Shown piece after piece: positions 23,370 to 33,234 of a stretch of DNA of 64,000 nt. The first letter of the stretch is position 1. Each line of letters starts with the position of its first letter. The notes beneath the pieces are model-generated. The model had not been told where the DNA came from, made no database searches, and worked only from the letters and a program-made list of their open reading frames with translations. The position numbers and the translations under genes are program-made. The DNA lies in contig CM040123.1 in NCBI GenBank assembly GCA_022559845.1, positions 320,831,933 to 320,895,932 on the forward strand. The letters run 5' to 3'. The DNA comes from Amorphophallus konjac (lineage: Eukaryota > Streptophyta > Magnoliopsida > Alismatales > Araceae).

Positions 23370-24547
23370 AACGGAATATTATTCCGAATTATGGCCGACG
23401 CCAAACAGAAATTACTCCTCCGATGCTTGTCCATTGAAGAAGCGTGGAGGGTCATGAAGGAAGTCCATGCCGGGACGGCTGGTGCACACCAGGCAGGACC
23501 AAAAATGAAGCTTGAAATAAAGAAGCTTGGCTACTATTGGCCGACAATGTTCGACGACTACTGCAAATATGCTAAGTCATGTCAGAAGTGTCAGGAGCAT
23601 GCCACCACACCCAGAAGGCCGCCCGTGCAGCTGCATCCAACGGTGCCCAGTTGGCCGTTTGCCCAATGGGAAACAAACGTCGTGGGTCCCTTACCTACGT
23701 CATCCACCGGTTGCAAGTACATTTTGGCGGCAAATGAATATTTCTCCCGTTGGGCAGAGGCTGTCACCTTAAGGGAGGTCACCGGAGAGATCGTAGTCAG
23801 ATTTGTCCGTCGTAACATCATATTCCAGTTTGGCAACCCCAACCAGATTGTCTCAGACAACGGCAGCCACTTCGCAACCAGAAGGTCTATCGGCTGGCGG
23901 AAAAGTATAAAATTGACTGGAGGACATCGACTCCTTACAATCCACAGGCCAATGGGCTGGCTGAAGCCTTCAATACAACACTCTGCACTCTCCTGGCCAA
24001 GATTGTCAGCTCTAACAAAAGGGACTGGGAAGATAAAATGTACGAGGCGCTGTGGGCATACCAGACCGTATACAAGACCCCAACAGGCTGCTCGCCTTTC
24101 TCTCTAGTATACGGCTCGGAGGCAATTGTCCCTGTCGAATTGGAGGTACCCTCTCTCAGGGTCGCCATTCAGCACGGGCTTGTCCATGAAGGGTAGACCA
24201 ACGTCGAGCGAAGACTCGAAGAGGTCTCCAGTCTGGAAAGAAAGCGACTTCAGGCCCAACAGAACATTCAGGTCTACCAGGACCGAATAGCGCGTGCCTT
24301 CGACAAGCTTGTCAAGGAACGCGAATTCAAGAAAGGCGACCTCATCATGGTCAAGAGAAGAGACGTCATGGCCGCCAACCCTAAGGGCAAGCTGAATGAG
24401 AATTGGCTCGGACCCTATGTAGTCCGAAAAGTCTACGAAGGTGAAGCCTATGTGATTGTCAACCACCGCGGGGAAGTTCAATTCCCGCCTCTTAATGGAA
24501 GGCACTTGAGATTGTACCATGCTCCAGTGCCCCCATTTAATCAATAA
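23370..24547 (+). pseudogene. Tat integrase
   Basis: The HHCC zinc-binding part is present (VHAGTAGAHQ ... SCQKCQEH, about 23463-23595). In the catalytic core the first acidic residue is lost: the usual W-x-x-D-V-V-G reads WETNVVG, the codon at 23676-23678 being AAC (GAC to AAC). The second Asp is kept (VSDNGSHFAT). A frameshift at about 23878 follows, then the Glu motif NPQANGLAEAFN and C-terminal RRDVMAANPKGKLNENWLGP ... LRLYHAPVPPFNQ ending at 24547. TAG at 24194-24196 is a further break. Confidence 0.85.
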
Positions 24548-24612
24548 TATTGTCCTTCACCTGATTTTTGGGCGAATTTGCGTAACTGCTATCCGAACGA
24601 CTTGATTGCTAT

Positions 24613-24985
24613 CCACGTCTTCAAGAAGGGGGAAGAGAAGAAAGAAAAAAAAGAGAAAAAAAAGAGGAGAAAAAAAAGGAAGAAGAAGAGAAAGAAAAAA
24701 AAATAAGAAAACAAAGAAAAGGAAAAAAAGAAGAAGAGGAAAAAAGAGAGAGAGAAAAAAAGGGGAAGAAAAAAAAGAAGAAAAAAGAAGAAGAAGAAGA
24801 AAAAAAGTTAAAAAAGAGAAAAGAGAATGAGATGAAAGAAAGAAGAAAGAACAAAAAAGGAAGAGAGAAAAAAAGGGGAAAAAAGAAGAAGAAGAAAAAG
24901 GAAGAAGAAGAAAAGAAAAAAAAAAGAGAGAAAAGAAAAAGGAGAAGAGAAAAGAACGAGAGAAGAATAAAAAAAAAACAAGGAG
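24613..24985 (+). repeat. Homopurine (GA/GAA) tract
   Basis: About 370 bases of nearly pure purine on the plus strand just after the integrase. Long Phe/Ser/Leu-rich frames on the other strand come from this composition and are not genes. Confidence 0.95.
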
Positions 24986-25079
24986 AGGAGGGACGGTCCC
25001 CCCATCCTGAATCATCGCCCCGCGTCGGTAGGGATATTAAGCGGCAAATGGACCACACCGGTCCCGCCGCTTTGTTAAC

Positions 25080-25450
25080 ACCAATAAATATTCCTTTGGC
25101 TTGGACCTCCTGTCCAGGCCATTGACTAAACAAACTCTTCTCTCCGTCCTCTCCGGCCGGTGGGTATCCCTTTGGCTTGGACCCCCCATCCAAGCCATTG
25201 ACTAAACAAACTCTTCTCTCCGTCCTTTCTGGGCGGTGAGTATTCCTTTGGCTTGGACCTCCCGTCCAGGCCATTGACTAAACAAACTCTTCTCTCCGTC
25301 CCCTTCAGGCGGTAAATATTCCCTTTGACTTGGACCTCCCGTCCAGGCCATTGACTAAACAAACTTTTCTCTCCATCCCCTTCGGGCGGTAAATATTCCC
25401 TTTGATTTGGACCTCCCATCCGGATCGTTGGTTAAGCAAATCTCCGTTCG
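25080..25450 (+). repeat. 76-77-bp tandem repeat, five copies
   Basis: Units share TTTGGCTTGGACCTCCCGTC, CAGGCCATTGACTAAACAAA and CTTCTCTCCGTCC. The GGCTTGGACC-type anchor occurs at 25098, 25174, 25250, 25327 and 25404. It lies between pol and the 3' end of the antisense gene. Confidence 0.9.
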
Positions 25451-25997
25451 CCCCCTCCGAGCGACGAGAGGCCCGATCTCTCACCAAGGCCCCGCCGCCT
25501 GAAGCCAGTGCGCAGTCCCGACGTTGGGAGAGGCCGGTAGTCCACCCATTTGGCATGGTGGAGTGGTCCCCTCGTCCTTCCCCTGGGAGGGCGAGCACTC
25601 TCCCGTGCCCGACATGGGTCCCTGCCTGGTTCCCTGAGAGCGGACTACCGTAAGGACTTACACTCTGTCGATGTGTACTGACACTAAAAAAAAGGGAGGG
25701 CAGAGGAAGAATAAAATAATATATACAAAAAAAAGAAGAAAAGAAAGAAGAAAAGAGATCCCCCTAGGGTGAATGCCATGCACACTGAAAGGACACGTGA
25801 AATGGTAAGTGTTCTGTTCCATTCAAAAAGAGATTAGACGACATGTGCTTCGGGGCATACCCCTGTGTTACATTTCAAAAAAAGGGGGGGGGGGAAGAAA
25901 AGAAAGGGGCTAAGAGGTGCGATGCTCAATCGACGCCCCTAAAGATGTCTTCGAGAGGGAGAATTCTGACGCAGGGGAAGTTTGTCAGGTCGTGCAG
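25451..25997. other. Spacer downstream of pol; no gene seen
   Basis: Mixed sequence with an A/G-rich stretch (25685-25760) and a run of 10 G (25881-25890). It would be the 3' flank of the antisense gene. I see no convincing polyadenylation signal on the minus strand. Confidence 0.4.
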
Positions 25998-26705
25998 TCA
26001 GCCCCTCCGTTCTTCGAGGCGGGTGAGCTCGGTCTCTACGGACGATATCTCGGCCTGGGCGATGGCAAGTGCATCGCCTTCCCTCTCGACTACTCCCTCA
26101 GCACGGGTAAGGTCAGACTTGGCTGCGGCAAGGTAGCCCTCCAGCTTCACGATCTGATTCCTGAGGGAGCAAACACCGCCATGGCCTTCCTCTAGGGCCT
26201 TCCCGTGCTGCTCTTCATCATTGCGCCATGCCTCCAAGATTTGCAAATATTCATCCGCCTGGGCATCGAGAGCAGCGCGTTCCCCGGGAGCCTGCGTCTC
26301 GAGGAATTCACGGCATTTGACATACTTCAGCAACAACAAAACCCGCCGTGACCATTCCTCGAGTGGGCAGCCCAACACTTGCAGTGCCCCGGTCAGCTGC
26401 GTCACTATACTCTGCACCTCCCGATATGACAAGGAAATATCGGTGAAGAGCATTGTCCGCAATGTCACTAACATCTGTCAGACCGGCGCACCTGACGAGG
26501 TGTGGCTGACCGAGGGCACAGTCGGAGGGACAAAATCTAAAGAGCTGTCCACCTCGGCCCACAAATCAGCATCCACTGCGACTGAAGAAGATGGAAGAGC
26601 AAGAGTCAAGTCGCCTGGCTGGCGTAGCTCGACAGAAGACCCCTGGCCAGCCACCGCTAAGGGAATGGATAAGGTCACCATCGAATCACTTGGCGCCGCC
26701 ACCAT
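25998..26705 (-). other. Antisense gene, C-terminal coding part (coiled coil)
   Basis: One frame from 26705 to the terminal stop at 25998, with one TGA at 26478-26480. The last 160 codons include a heptad-rich stretch (RNQIVKLEGYLAAAKSDLTR, QAEISSVETELTRLEE). A probable upstream exon starts at 27066 after GGTTAG. Confidence 0.55.
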
Positions 26706-27159
26706 TTCACTGGACGGGGGTGCAGGTGCCGCTGCTTCGGCGAAGGAGGGGCTTCAAGTAAAGCCGGGCCCAAACCCATCACCGATCGACCTCTCTCTTG
26801 CGTCTGGGACCCCTCCAGATGCGCGCGAAGTCCTGCAAATATCTCCTTCAGAAGCGGGTCCTCCCCTGAGCCGGTATCTTCGAGAGAGGCGGAAGAGGAA
26901 CCACCAGCCGGGGTCTGCCTCCCGCTTACACGAGCGCTGCGAGGCTCTCCGCCCCCAGGTCCAAGATCGAAGCCGGCCCCTCCACCGTTATCGGACCGAT
27001 AATCGGCCTCCGTTTAGCGACGGCCTTCCGGACACGGGCAGCCGTCTTCCCCGGCGTCGGCATTACCTAACCATGTGGAGCAGAGTTAGCCATCCGCTAC
27101 CGATGACGAGTCATGCAGGATCAAAAGGCGGGGAAGAATCGTAAGGCCTACGTGCTTAC

Positions 27160-27375
27160 CTCGGCCACCAGGACGATGTTGCCTTCGGGCGCGATCTCCC
27201 CCTCCTCCAAAGGCTCATCCGCCGACCCAGGAGCACTTGAAGCCTTCACGGCCGACTCCTACTAAAGGACCTCGAACAAATGGGCTAGCTTGCCTAGGCC
27301 CGCATCGGCTCCCGCCGGGCGGTCGACTGGCGCGGCTGGAGCAGCTCCCTCCACAGCCTCCGGCTCGATTGGTTC
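27160..27375 (-). other. Antisense gene, exon 6
   Basis: Acceptor CTCAGATTTTCAG|GAACC (27375) after a 78-bp intron, donor GGCCGAG|GTAAGCACG (27160); 216 bp, phase 0 at both ends. It encodes EPIEPEAVEGAAPAAPVDRP, then two adjacent TAG codons, then an acidic segment. The splice signals are intact although the frame is not. Confidence 0.6.
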
Positions 27376-27453
27376 CTGAAAATCTGAGAATAACAAGAAT
27401 AAAGTCAGTGGGTGACCACAGAGGGAGTCCTGCGCGAATAAGCTCACGCTTAC

Positions 27454-27785
27454 GGCAGCCTTCCCCATTAGGCTTGAGGAGCTAGCAAGTAAGGCGGCCT
27501 CAAAGATCGGCTTGGGCGACCCAGATACCTTGGATAGGCCCTCGTCAAAAGCCACTTCGTCAAAGGAGTAGTCATAGTCTACCTCTTCGCTCGACGAAGA
27601 CTCAACCGCCACGGGTTCTTCCCTCGCTGGCAAGGCGGCCTCCGCCTCGAGGTCGATGATTGGTGCATCCTCACGCGGGTTGGGCGAGGGTAGGACGCCG
27701 AACTTCAACTTCTTCCTCGTGTACGTGCGCGTCGCCGGGAGATGCAGGCGGGGCCACGATAGCCCGATGACTGCTGTGTCAACGG
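27454..27785 (-). other. Antisense gene, exon 5
   Basis: Acceptor TATGTGGTAG|CCGTTG (27785) and strong donor GCTGCC|GTAAGCGTGAG (27454). In frame it encodes an acidic region (EAEAALPAREEPVAVESSSS, EEVDYDYSFDEVAFDEG) and remains open. Confidence 0.6.
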
Positions 27786-27879
27786 CTACCACATAAAAGA
27801 AGAGGGTGGATCACACAAGAGCCGATGAGGCCTTAAGAATGAAAGAAGTCAGTTAACTGGACGTAGATAAATATCCCCT

Positions 27880-27994
27880 CCGGCTTCTACAACACGAGGC
27901 GGCTCAAGGGCCTCCTTGACAAGCGATGGTGCCCTAGGAGCCGCAGCCTCTCTCTCGCCCGAGGTCGAAGCAGGTGCCGGCTCCTCCGTACCAG
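27880..27994 (-). other. Antisense gene, exon 4 (approximate 3' end)
   Basis: Acceptor TTCCTTTCAG|CTGGTACGG at 27994, phase 1, encoding GTEEPAPASTSGEREAAAPR. Its opening resembles that of exon 3. The donor is not decided; no strong GT site is seen in phase 1. Confidence 0.45.
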
Positions 27995-28090
27995 CTGAAA
28001 GGAAGAAGTACACATGTCATGTGTGCATGAAAGCCCTAGCCCCGAGAAACAAGTAAATCCCAAAGAGTGCCAGCGGCCAACAAGTCTCAC

Positions 28091-28447
28091 CGGCGGGGCA
28101 GCTCGGTTCGGCCCGAGTGACTTCGAACTCCTCGAATGACAAAATAGGAGCCACCGGAGAGAGAACCACCGAAGTTGGGGAGACCTCTGCCCTCCTTCTC
28201 TTTACCTCGAGCCGCCCAGCCGCTTTGGCAGCAGCCAACGCTTTTTTAATAGGCGACTTCGCTCGGGATCTCTCCTTGACTCGTGGTCGGGGAGTCAGAG
28301 TCGACCCTGAACTCTCCCCTGCTGCAACCGCGGCCTCTCCCGCGTCGGGAATGCACCAGGGTGCTTGCTCTGCCACATCGGGGATGAGCGCAGGAGCGAG
28401 CTCCTCCACGTCAGGAACGGGCATGGGCGTAGGCTCATCCACAGCAG
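28091..28447 (-). other. Antisense gene, exon 3 (duplicated exon, copy 2)
   Basis: Acceptor TTGTCTCAG|CTGCTG (28447) and donor GCCG|GTGAGA (28091), phase 1 at both ends, 357 bp. It has AKSPIKKALAAAKAAGRLEV and ends FEEFEVTRAEPSCPAG, plainly a second copy of exon 2. No stop occurs in frame. The preceding intron is 95 bp, the following one 96 bp. Confidence 0.75.
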
Positions 28448-28542
28448 CTGAGACAAAGAGAAGAAGAGACATTCATGTGTCAGGGCCTTGCCTCGGAATG
28501 AAAATAGACCTTAAAAGCACACTAATGGTTGGAGACTCTAAC

Positions 28543-28845
28543 CGGCGGGCTGACTTGGCTCGGTCCGGGTGACCTCAAACTCTTCAAAAGATGGAATTCC
28601 TGGCGCCGGAGGAGCGGCCGCCGAAGCCTTAGCGGCCTCTGTTTTTCGCCGCTTCGCGTCCCGCTGCTTGGCCACCTTGGCAGCATCCACCGCCTTCTTC
28701 ATAGGCGATTTAGCCTAGGGCCTCTTCACTGCCTTGGGCAAGGGGGTCGTGGTCGGGGTCGGTAACGCGGCCTCAAAGTAGGCGGGCTTCTAGACGAGCC
28801 GAAGGAGATTCCAGTATGTCGCCATCTACATGCTGTCGGGATGGT
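28543..28845 (-). other. Antisense gene, exon 2 (duplicated exon, copy 1)
   Basis: Acceptor TATATTTTGACAG|ACC (exon starts at 28845), donor GCCG|GTTAGA (exon ends at 28543), both in phase 1. It contains basic text AKSPMKKAVDAAKVAKQR and ends FEEFEVTRTEPSQPAG. In-frame TAG codons are present. The intron before it is 89 bp. Confidence 0.65.
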
Positions 28846-28934
28846 CTGTCAAAATATATGTACACATGATCAGCACCCGATAACCTGCAAAGGTCGCGAC
28901 GATGAGAATAAAAGGAAAAGGATATATTAAGTAC

Positions 28935-31722
28935 CATGAGGGCCGGTATATAGCCGAAGCATTACTGGCCAGTAGCTCAGGGACGGCTCCTTGTCCCGAC
29001 GCGCCGCCTCTCGAACAAGCCAGCACACGTCTTCAATCTTCTGGCAGCGGTCAGAGAGGGCAGCCAGGTCTGCATGCTTCTTCGACGAAAGGTGGCAGAA
29101 AAGATTGAAGTGGTCCATGCCCCACCCGTTGGCATAGTAATACGAGACCTACAGGTGCTTGCCCAGGATGGCGGCCGTCTGATCCTCAATCTTCAGCCCG
29201 TTCACTCGGAGAAGGACATATAGCCATGTGGTGTCCTTATAATTTTCGGGCTTCCTTTCCTCCCGCCTCATGAATGTGCGGTACGGGAAGATCGGATCCC
29301 TCTCCAGACGCCAGCTCTTCGCGGGGGTGCCCTCTTCCTCCATAGGGAGTGGATAATTGATAAGGTCCAGGCGGTCGCTCCCGATCCGGTAGAGATCCCT
29401 CAGGGTCTTCTTAAAATCATCTTTGGCCACTGGGGGTAGCTTCGCTTGTGGTGCTGGCCTTGCTTCCCGAGCCTCCCGGCGAGCGGCCAGATACGCCGCC
29501 ACCTCCTTATCCTGCCTATTCTTGAGCCGAAGGAGATGCTCCGGGTCGATGTCAAGCACCGGCACTGACTGCTTGCTCAGAAATTTTCTCTCTGCCCCGT
29601 CCCAGCAATCGGTCTTATGCAACCGATAGAAGACCATCCAGGTGTTCCACCACTTCACGTATTCCGGGGTCTCCTGAGGAATACGGCCTGGGGCTGGCAC
29701 CCTGAAAGTCACGGAGTCCGCCCGGTGAAAGAAGTCCCACCAGCTTCTGGCATGCTCAGCAGTCAAACTCCCCCGGAGACTTCGCGAAGGCAGGCCGAAC
29801 TGTGCATGATAAACATGGATATGCTGATCATATCCAAAGTTTCAACCAAACCGGAAGGGGTAGTATGGTTCTAGCAGCAAATTATCCCCCTTCCTGAAGG
29901 CCAGCACGATCGGGCGAATGGATAACGCCCAGTCCCTGAGCTCGGGTTTCAGCAATGGGCGTACTACATTCTCCTGGCTGATGGGGTGGACGTACTTCTC
30001 CACCTGATCATCTCTGCATTCCCTCTTATTGTTCACCAGAGGGCTCGAGTGTGCGGCCAACGCCCAGAAGTGGATGGTGCCGGCCGCGTCCCGCGGAACC
30101 GTCGTCAGTCGGGCCCGAATATCATATAGCCGCTGGGAGGTAGAGCCTGGCTCCACGCTGGCAAACTCCAACATCCTCGGCACCAGTCCCCAATCTTGAA
30201 GAGCGCGTGGGGCGAACTCCGGGAATAGCGAACAGACCCACGCGTTGAAGAAATGCATCGGGCACACATATTGGGGTTGCCTCAGGAATTGGTGAGTGCT
30301 GATGTCCCCCAGCGCCTTATATATCAAGCAAAGAGTGGCCGGGCACAAGGACAGCTTGATCCCCCACGCCAGCTGATAGGCCGAGTAGATGGCGTCCGGT
30401 CGAATGACTGTCTCATCCCCGTATGGCATGGCAAATGAGCACAGCCAATATGTCAGGTACGCGGCGCAGTGTGTTAGCGAGTCAACCCCCATCAGATTGG
30501 GGCCACTCCGGCGTCCTCTGGAAGGAATCTTCACATCGGTCTTGGGCTTGGCACGCTTCTTACGAGCAACAGTGGTGCCGATGCATGGAAACTCTACATA
30601 TTGCTTCAGCCCATCATAAAAATACTGCAGCCATAGAGTTAGGCGGACCCTCTTCCGGTCCCCATGGGGAGGTTGTCTCCCTCCGTGCGCCAGTTGGTAC
30701 AGTTCCCAGTAAGCCTTCATGAGGTACCGGTATGAATAGCCAAGGGAATAATAGTCATCCCCATTAGTTTCATCTTTGATCAAATCTGGGAGGCATACTT
30801 CTTCATAGGGATCCCCGTCAATGGGCAAGCCGCTGAGCTGACTGAGGCTCCACAAATCAAGTGAAGTCTCGCCTTCCACTGTATAGAAAGTATTGGTCTC
30901 CGCGTTGAATACTTCTATCATGCCGCAACAAAGACCCTTGGAGATGGGGTAGCCGTAGCGGGAGGCGTAGACGCTGTGGTAAATGCCAGCCGGAGCAGCA
31001 ATGGGGCGTAGTTGAACAGCACATACTCGGTGAATTCTACTGCCCCTTTCGTGAAGGTGTGAGCATCCTGGAGCTTCAACTCCCTGAACCAGCCCAGCGC
31101 CAGCTCATGCTTGAATCGGACGGCCAGGCAATCCAGAATGAATGGCTCCTCCCTATAGCCCCATTTCAGGGGAGCCAAGAACAAACCAAAGCGAGGCGGC
31201 TCGCCTTGCACCCGTCCGACAGACATGTCCCATTTCGCTGGGGTGAATTGAGGTGCTCGCACAAATCTGTATTCGGCCGACAGCACTCCTTCGATCCCCA
31301 AGACATGCTTCCATTCCCGGGCCTCACCCACCAAATACATCGGGATGCTCCTCAGGACGCTACACAACAAACTATCGCGAGCCTGCAAGATCACTTGCTC
31401 GACCTCCCGCACAGCCCGCAGCTCCCTCCTCTCCCGGGAGCGAAAGTACTTCAGAAAGCGAATGAGATGCTTGTCCTTCGGAAAGTCTTTCCGATACTCG
31501 CCCGTCCGGTCAAAAGTAAAACGGTTCTCTACCCGGGAGAGCCGGGGATAGTCCATCGTTTCAGTGTCAGAACCCGAGGACTCAGCCAGTGCCGCTATTT
31601 CTGCATGTTCCCTGTCCAGGTCTTCCACATTACGCCACGTGATGGCTGGCACCGGAGGCGGAGGAACAAAGTCGGCACCGGCAGCAGCAGGAGCAGAGGA
31701 ACCACTTGGGGCAGCCATCTAT
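28935..31722 (-). other. Antisense gene, exon 1 (start codon, PMD domain)
   Basis: The 3' splice site TTGTTGTATATTGCAG|AT lies just before the start codon (intron ends at 31723; ATG at 31718-31716). The reading frame shifts near 30950, then runs in one frame with stops at 29842 and 29149 to a donor CATG|GTACTT at 28935/28934, phase 1. Residues after the PMD core include WWDFFHRADSVTF and YVKWWNTWMVFYRLHKTDCW. Sense-strand pol is not present here. Confidence 0.65.
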
Positions 31723-31750
31723 CTGCAATATACAACAAATAAAAGATCAA
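31723..31750 (-). promoter_or_regulatory. 3' splice site of a leader intron, antisense gene
   Basis: On the minus strand a T-rich tract followed by TATTGCAG ends five bases before the PMD start codon. This implies a 5' untranslated exon further right; a candidate donor is GG|GTGAGG at about 32711. Confidence 0.55.
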
Positions 31751-31974
31751 AATAAGCCACGGGCAGAGAGAAGTGAAAACTATAAAGGGGTTCTACTATA
31801 AGTGAAGTGAATAAGACACTGCCAATTTCTGACGAAATTTCGGCAGAGTTTCCCCTAGGCTAGAGGCGTAAGGGAAAACATGGGTGCGCGTCCACAAGGA
31901 GTGACTGCCCCAACAAAGTAACGGTGGGCCCCGAAAGGCAAACACCAGAAGTCCTCAGCTACACAGGCGTAGGC
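31751..31974. other. Presumed leader intron sequence; no gene
   Basis: Short unique stretch containing AATTTCGGCAGAGTTTCCCC (31836-31855). No open frame of note. Confidence 0.35.
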
Positions 31975-32470
31975 CTCTCCCTCTCGCCGGTACTCCCTGT
32001 GGGGGGCTTCTCCGGTACGCCCTGGCGTCTTCCCCGGCACGCCGCCTGTGGCCTTCCCTGATACGCCCTAAGCAGCCTTCACCGGCATAGCCGCCTGTGG
32101 CCTTCGCCGGCACGCCCTGTGGTGGCCTTCACCGGCACACCCCCCCCCCCCCCCCGCGGTCTTCCCCGGCACGCCTTGGAGTGGTCTTCCCCGGCACGCC
32201 TCGAGCGCCCTTCTCCGGCAAGCCCAGGTGACCCTCCGCTGGCACACTCAAAGTCGCTTTCGCCGGCACGCTCCTCAGCGCTCTTCCCCGGCACACACCC
32301 CCGTGCCCTTGTTCGGCACACTCCGCGGACGCCTTCCCCGCTACGCCCGAGTGCCTCCCTCCCCGGCACACCTGGCCTCCCTTCTACCCGGCACACATGT
32401 GCCCTTCGAGCCCCGACGCGCCCGCCTACCCCGTCTCCAGCATGCCCAGCACTCCACTCGCCGGCGCCGT
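31975..32470 (+). repeat. CCGGCACGCC minisatellite inside the giant element
   Basis: About 17 degenerate units of 25-32 bp with CTTCCCCGGCACGCC or CTTCGCCGGCACGCC, interrupted by a run of 16 C (32140-32155). Units resemble those in the LTRs (11895-12125). Confidence 0.85.
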
Positions 32471-32473
32471 TCT

Positions 32474-33180
32474 CCATAAAAGAAAAGAAGAGAGGGAGGG
32501 GAAAAGAAGAGGGAGGAGAAAGGAAGGAAAAGGAGGTAGAAGAGACAGAAGAGAGAGAGGGGGAGCCTAGGGCTCCATCGTCCCCCGAAGACAGAGAAGA
32601 GGAAGAAGAAGGAGGGGAAGAAGAAGGAGGGGAAGAAGAGGAGACGAAGGAGGAAGAAGGAAGGGAAGAAGAGAGGGGGAAGGGGAGACCCCTCCACAGC
32701 GGCGTCCTCACCCCAATGAGGACGACGGCAACGACGGCGGTGGCGTTCGCTTGGCGACGGAGAAGAGAGAGAAGGAAGAGAGAGGGAGAGGGAAAGGTGC
32801 CGTTTGAAATGGAGGGGGGTGACGGTTCGAACGGTCGCCCCGCCCCATTTATAGGCCCACAAAAAAAGAAAGAAAAAAGGGGGAAAAAGGGAAGAGAGAA
32901 GAGAGAAGGAAGAAAGAAAAGACGAGAAAAGGAAAAGAAAAGAAGGGAAATAAAAAAGGGGGGAAGGGAAAAAGAAGAAAAAAGGAGAGAGGAAGAAGAA
33001 AAGGAGAAGGAAAACCAAAAAGAAAAGAAGGGAAAAAAGGAAAAAAAAAGAAGAAGAAAAAAAGAAAGAAGAGAGAAAAGAAAAAAAAAGAGAGAGAAGA
33101 AAATAGATAAAAAAAAGGGAGAAGAAAAGGAAAAGAAAAAAAAGAGAGAGAAAGAAAGAAAAAAAAGAAAACAACAATAA
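32474..33180 (+). repeat. Homopurine-rich tract, interrupted
   Basis: GA/GAA-rich on the plus strand in two parts (32474-32690 and 32855-33180) around a GC-rich core. As seen from the antisense gene it forms a CT-rich upstream and leader region. Confidence 0.9.
32847..32853 (-). promoter_or_regulatory. Candidate TATA box of the antisense gene
   Basis: On the minus strand GGGCCTATAAATGGGGCGG gives TATAAAT in a GC-rich context, followed downstream by a CT-rich leader typical of plant 5' untranslated regions. It lies about 1.1 kb upstream of the PMD start codon. Confidence 0.5.
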
Positions 33181-33234
33181 TAATAATACATATATATATA
33201 TACATATTTCTTCCATCCGCATGCCCCTATGTAT

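Larger units (their letters stand above)
25998..31722 (-). pseudogene. Antisense multi-exon gene for a plant mobile domain (PMD) protein
   Basis: Read on the minus strand, ATG at 31718 opens MAAPSGSSAPAAAGADFVPP and conserved-looking text continues to 28935. The PMD core (PF10536-like) is at about 30870-30250: LSGLPIDGDPYEE, then AAYLTYWLCSFAMPYGDE, IRPDAIYSAYQLAWG and SLCPATLCLIYKALGDI. Exons then follow with canonical GT-AG borders and short introns (78-96 bp), ending in a coiled-coil C-terminus at 26474-25998. Breaks: a frameshift near 30950, TGA at 29842-29844, TAG at 29149-29151, and TAG codons in later exons. PMD proteins occur both as host genes (MAIN/MAIL family) and as passengers of transposable elements; extra ORFs downstream of pol are known in Tat elements. 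Function here is not shown. Family confidence is moderate to high. Confidence 0.75.

Noticed and set aside
24557..25274. Long minus-strand frames rich in Phe, Ser and Leu that look like membrane proteins
   Set aside because: They are translations of the homopurine tract read on the pyrimidine strand; no start context, domain or conservation is visible.
32079..33222. Minus-strand frames up to 370 codons and a matching plus-strand Lys/Glu-rich frame
   Set aside because: Same cause: purine tract plus CCGGCACGCC repeats keep several frames open on both strands.
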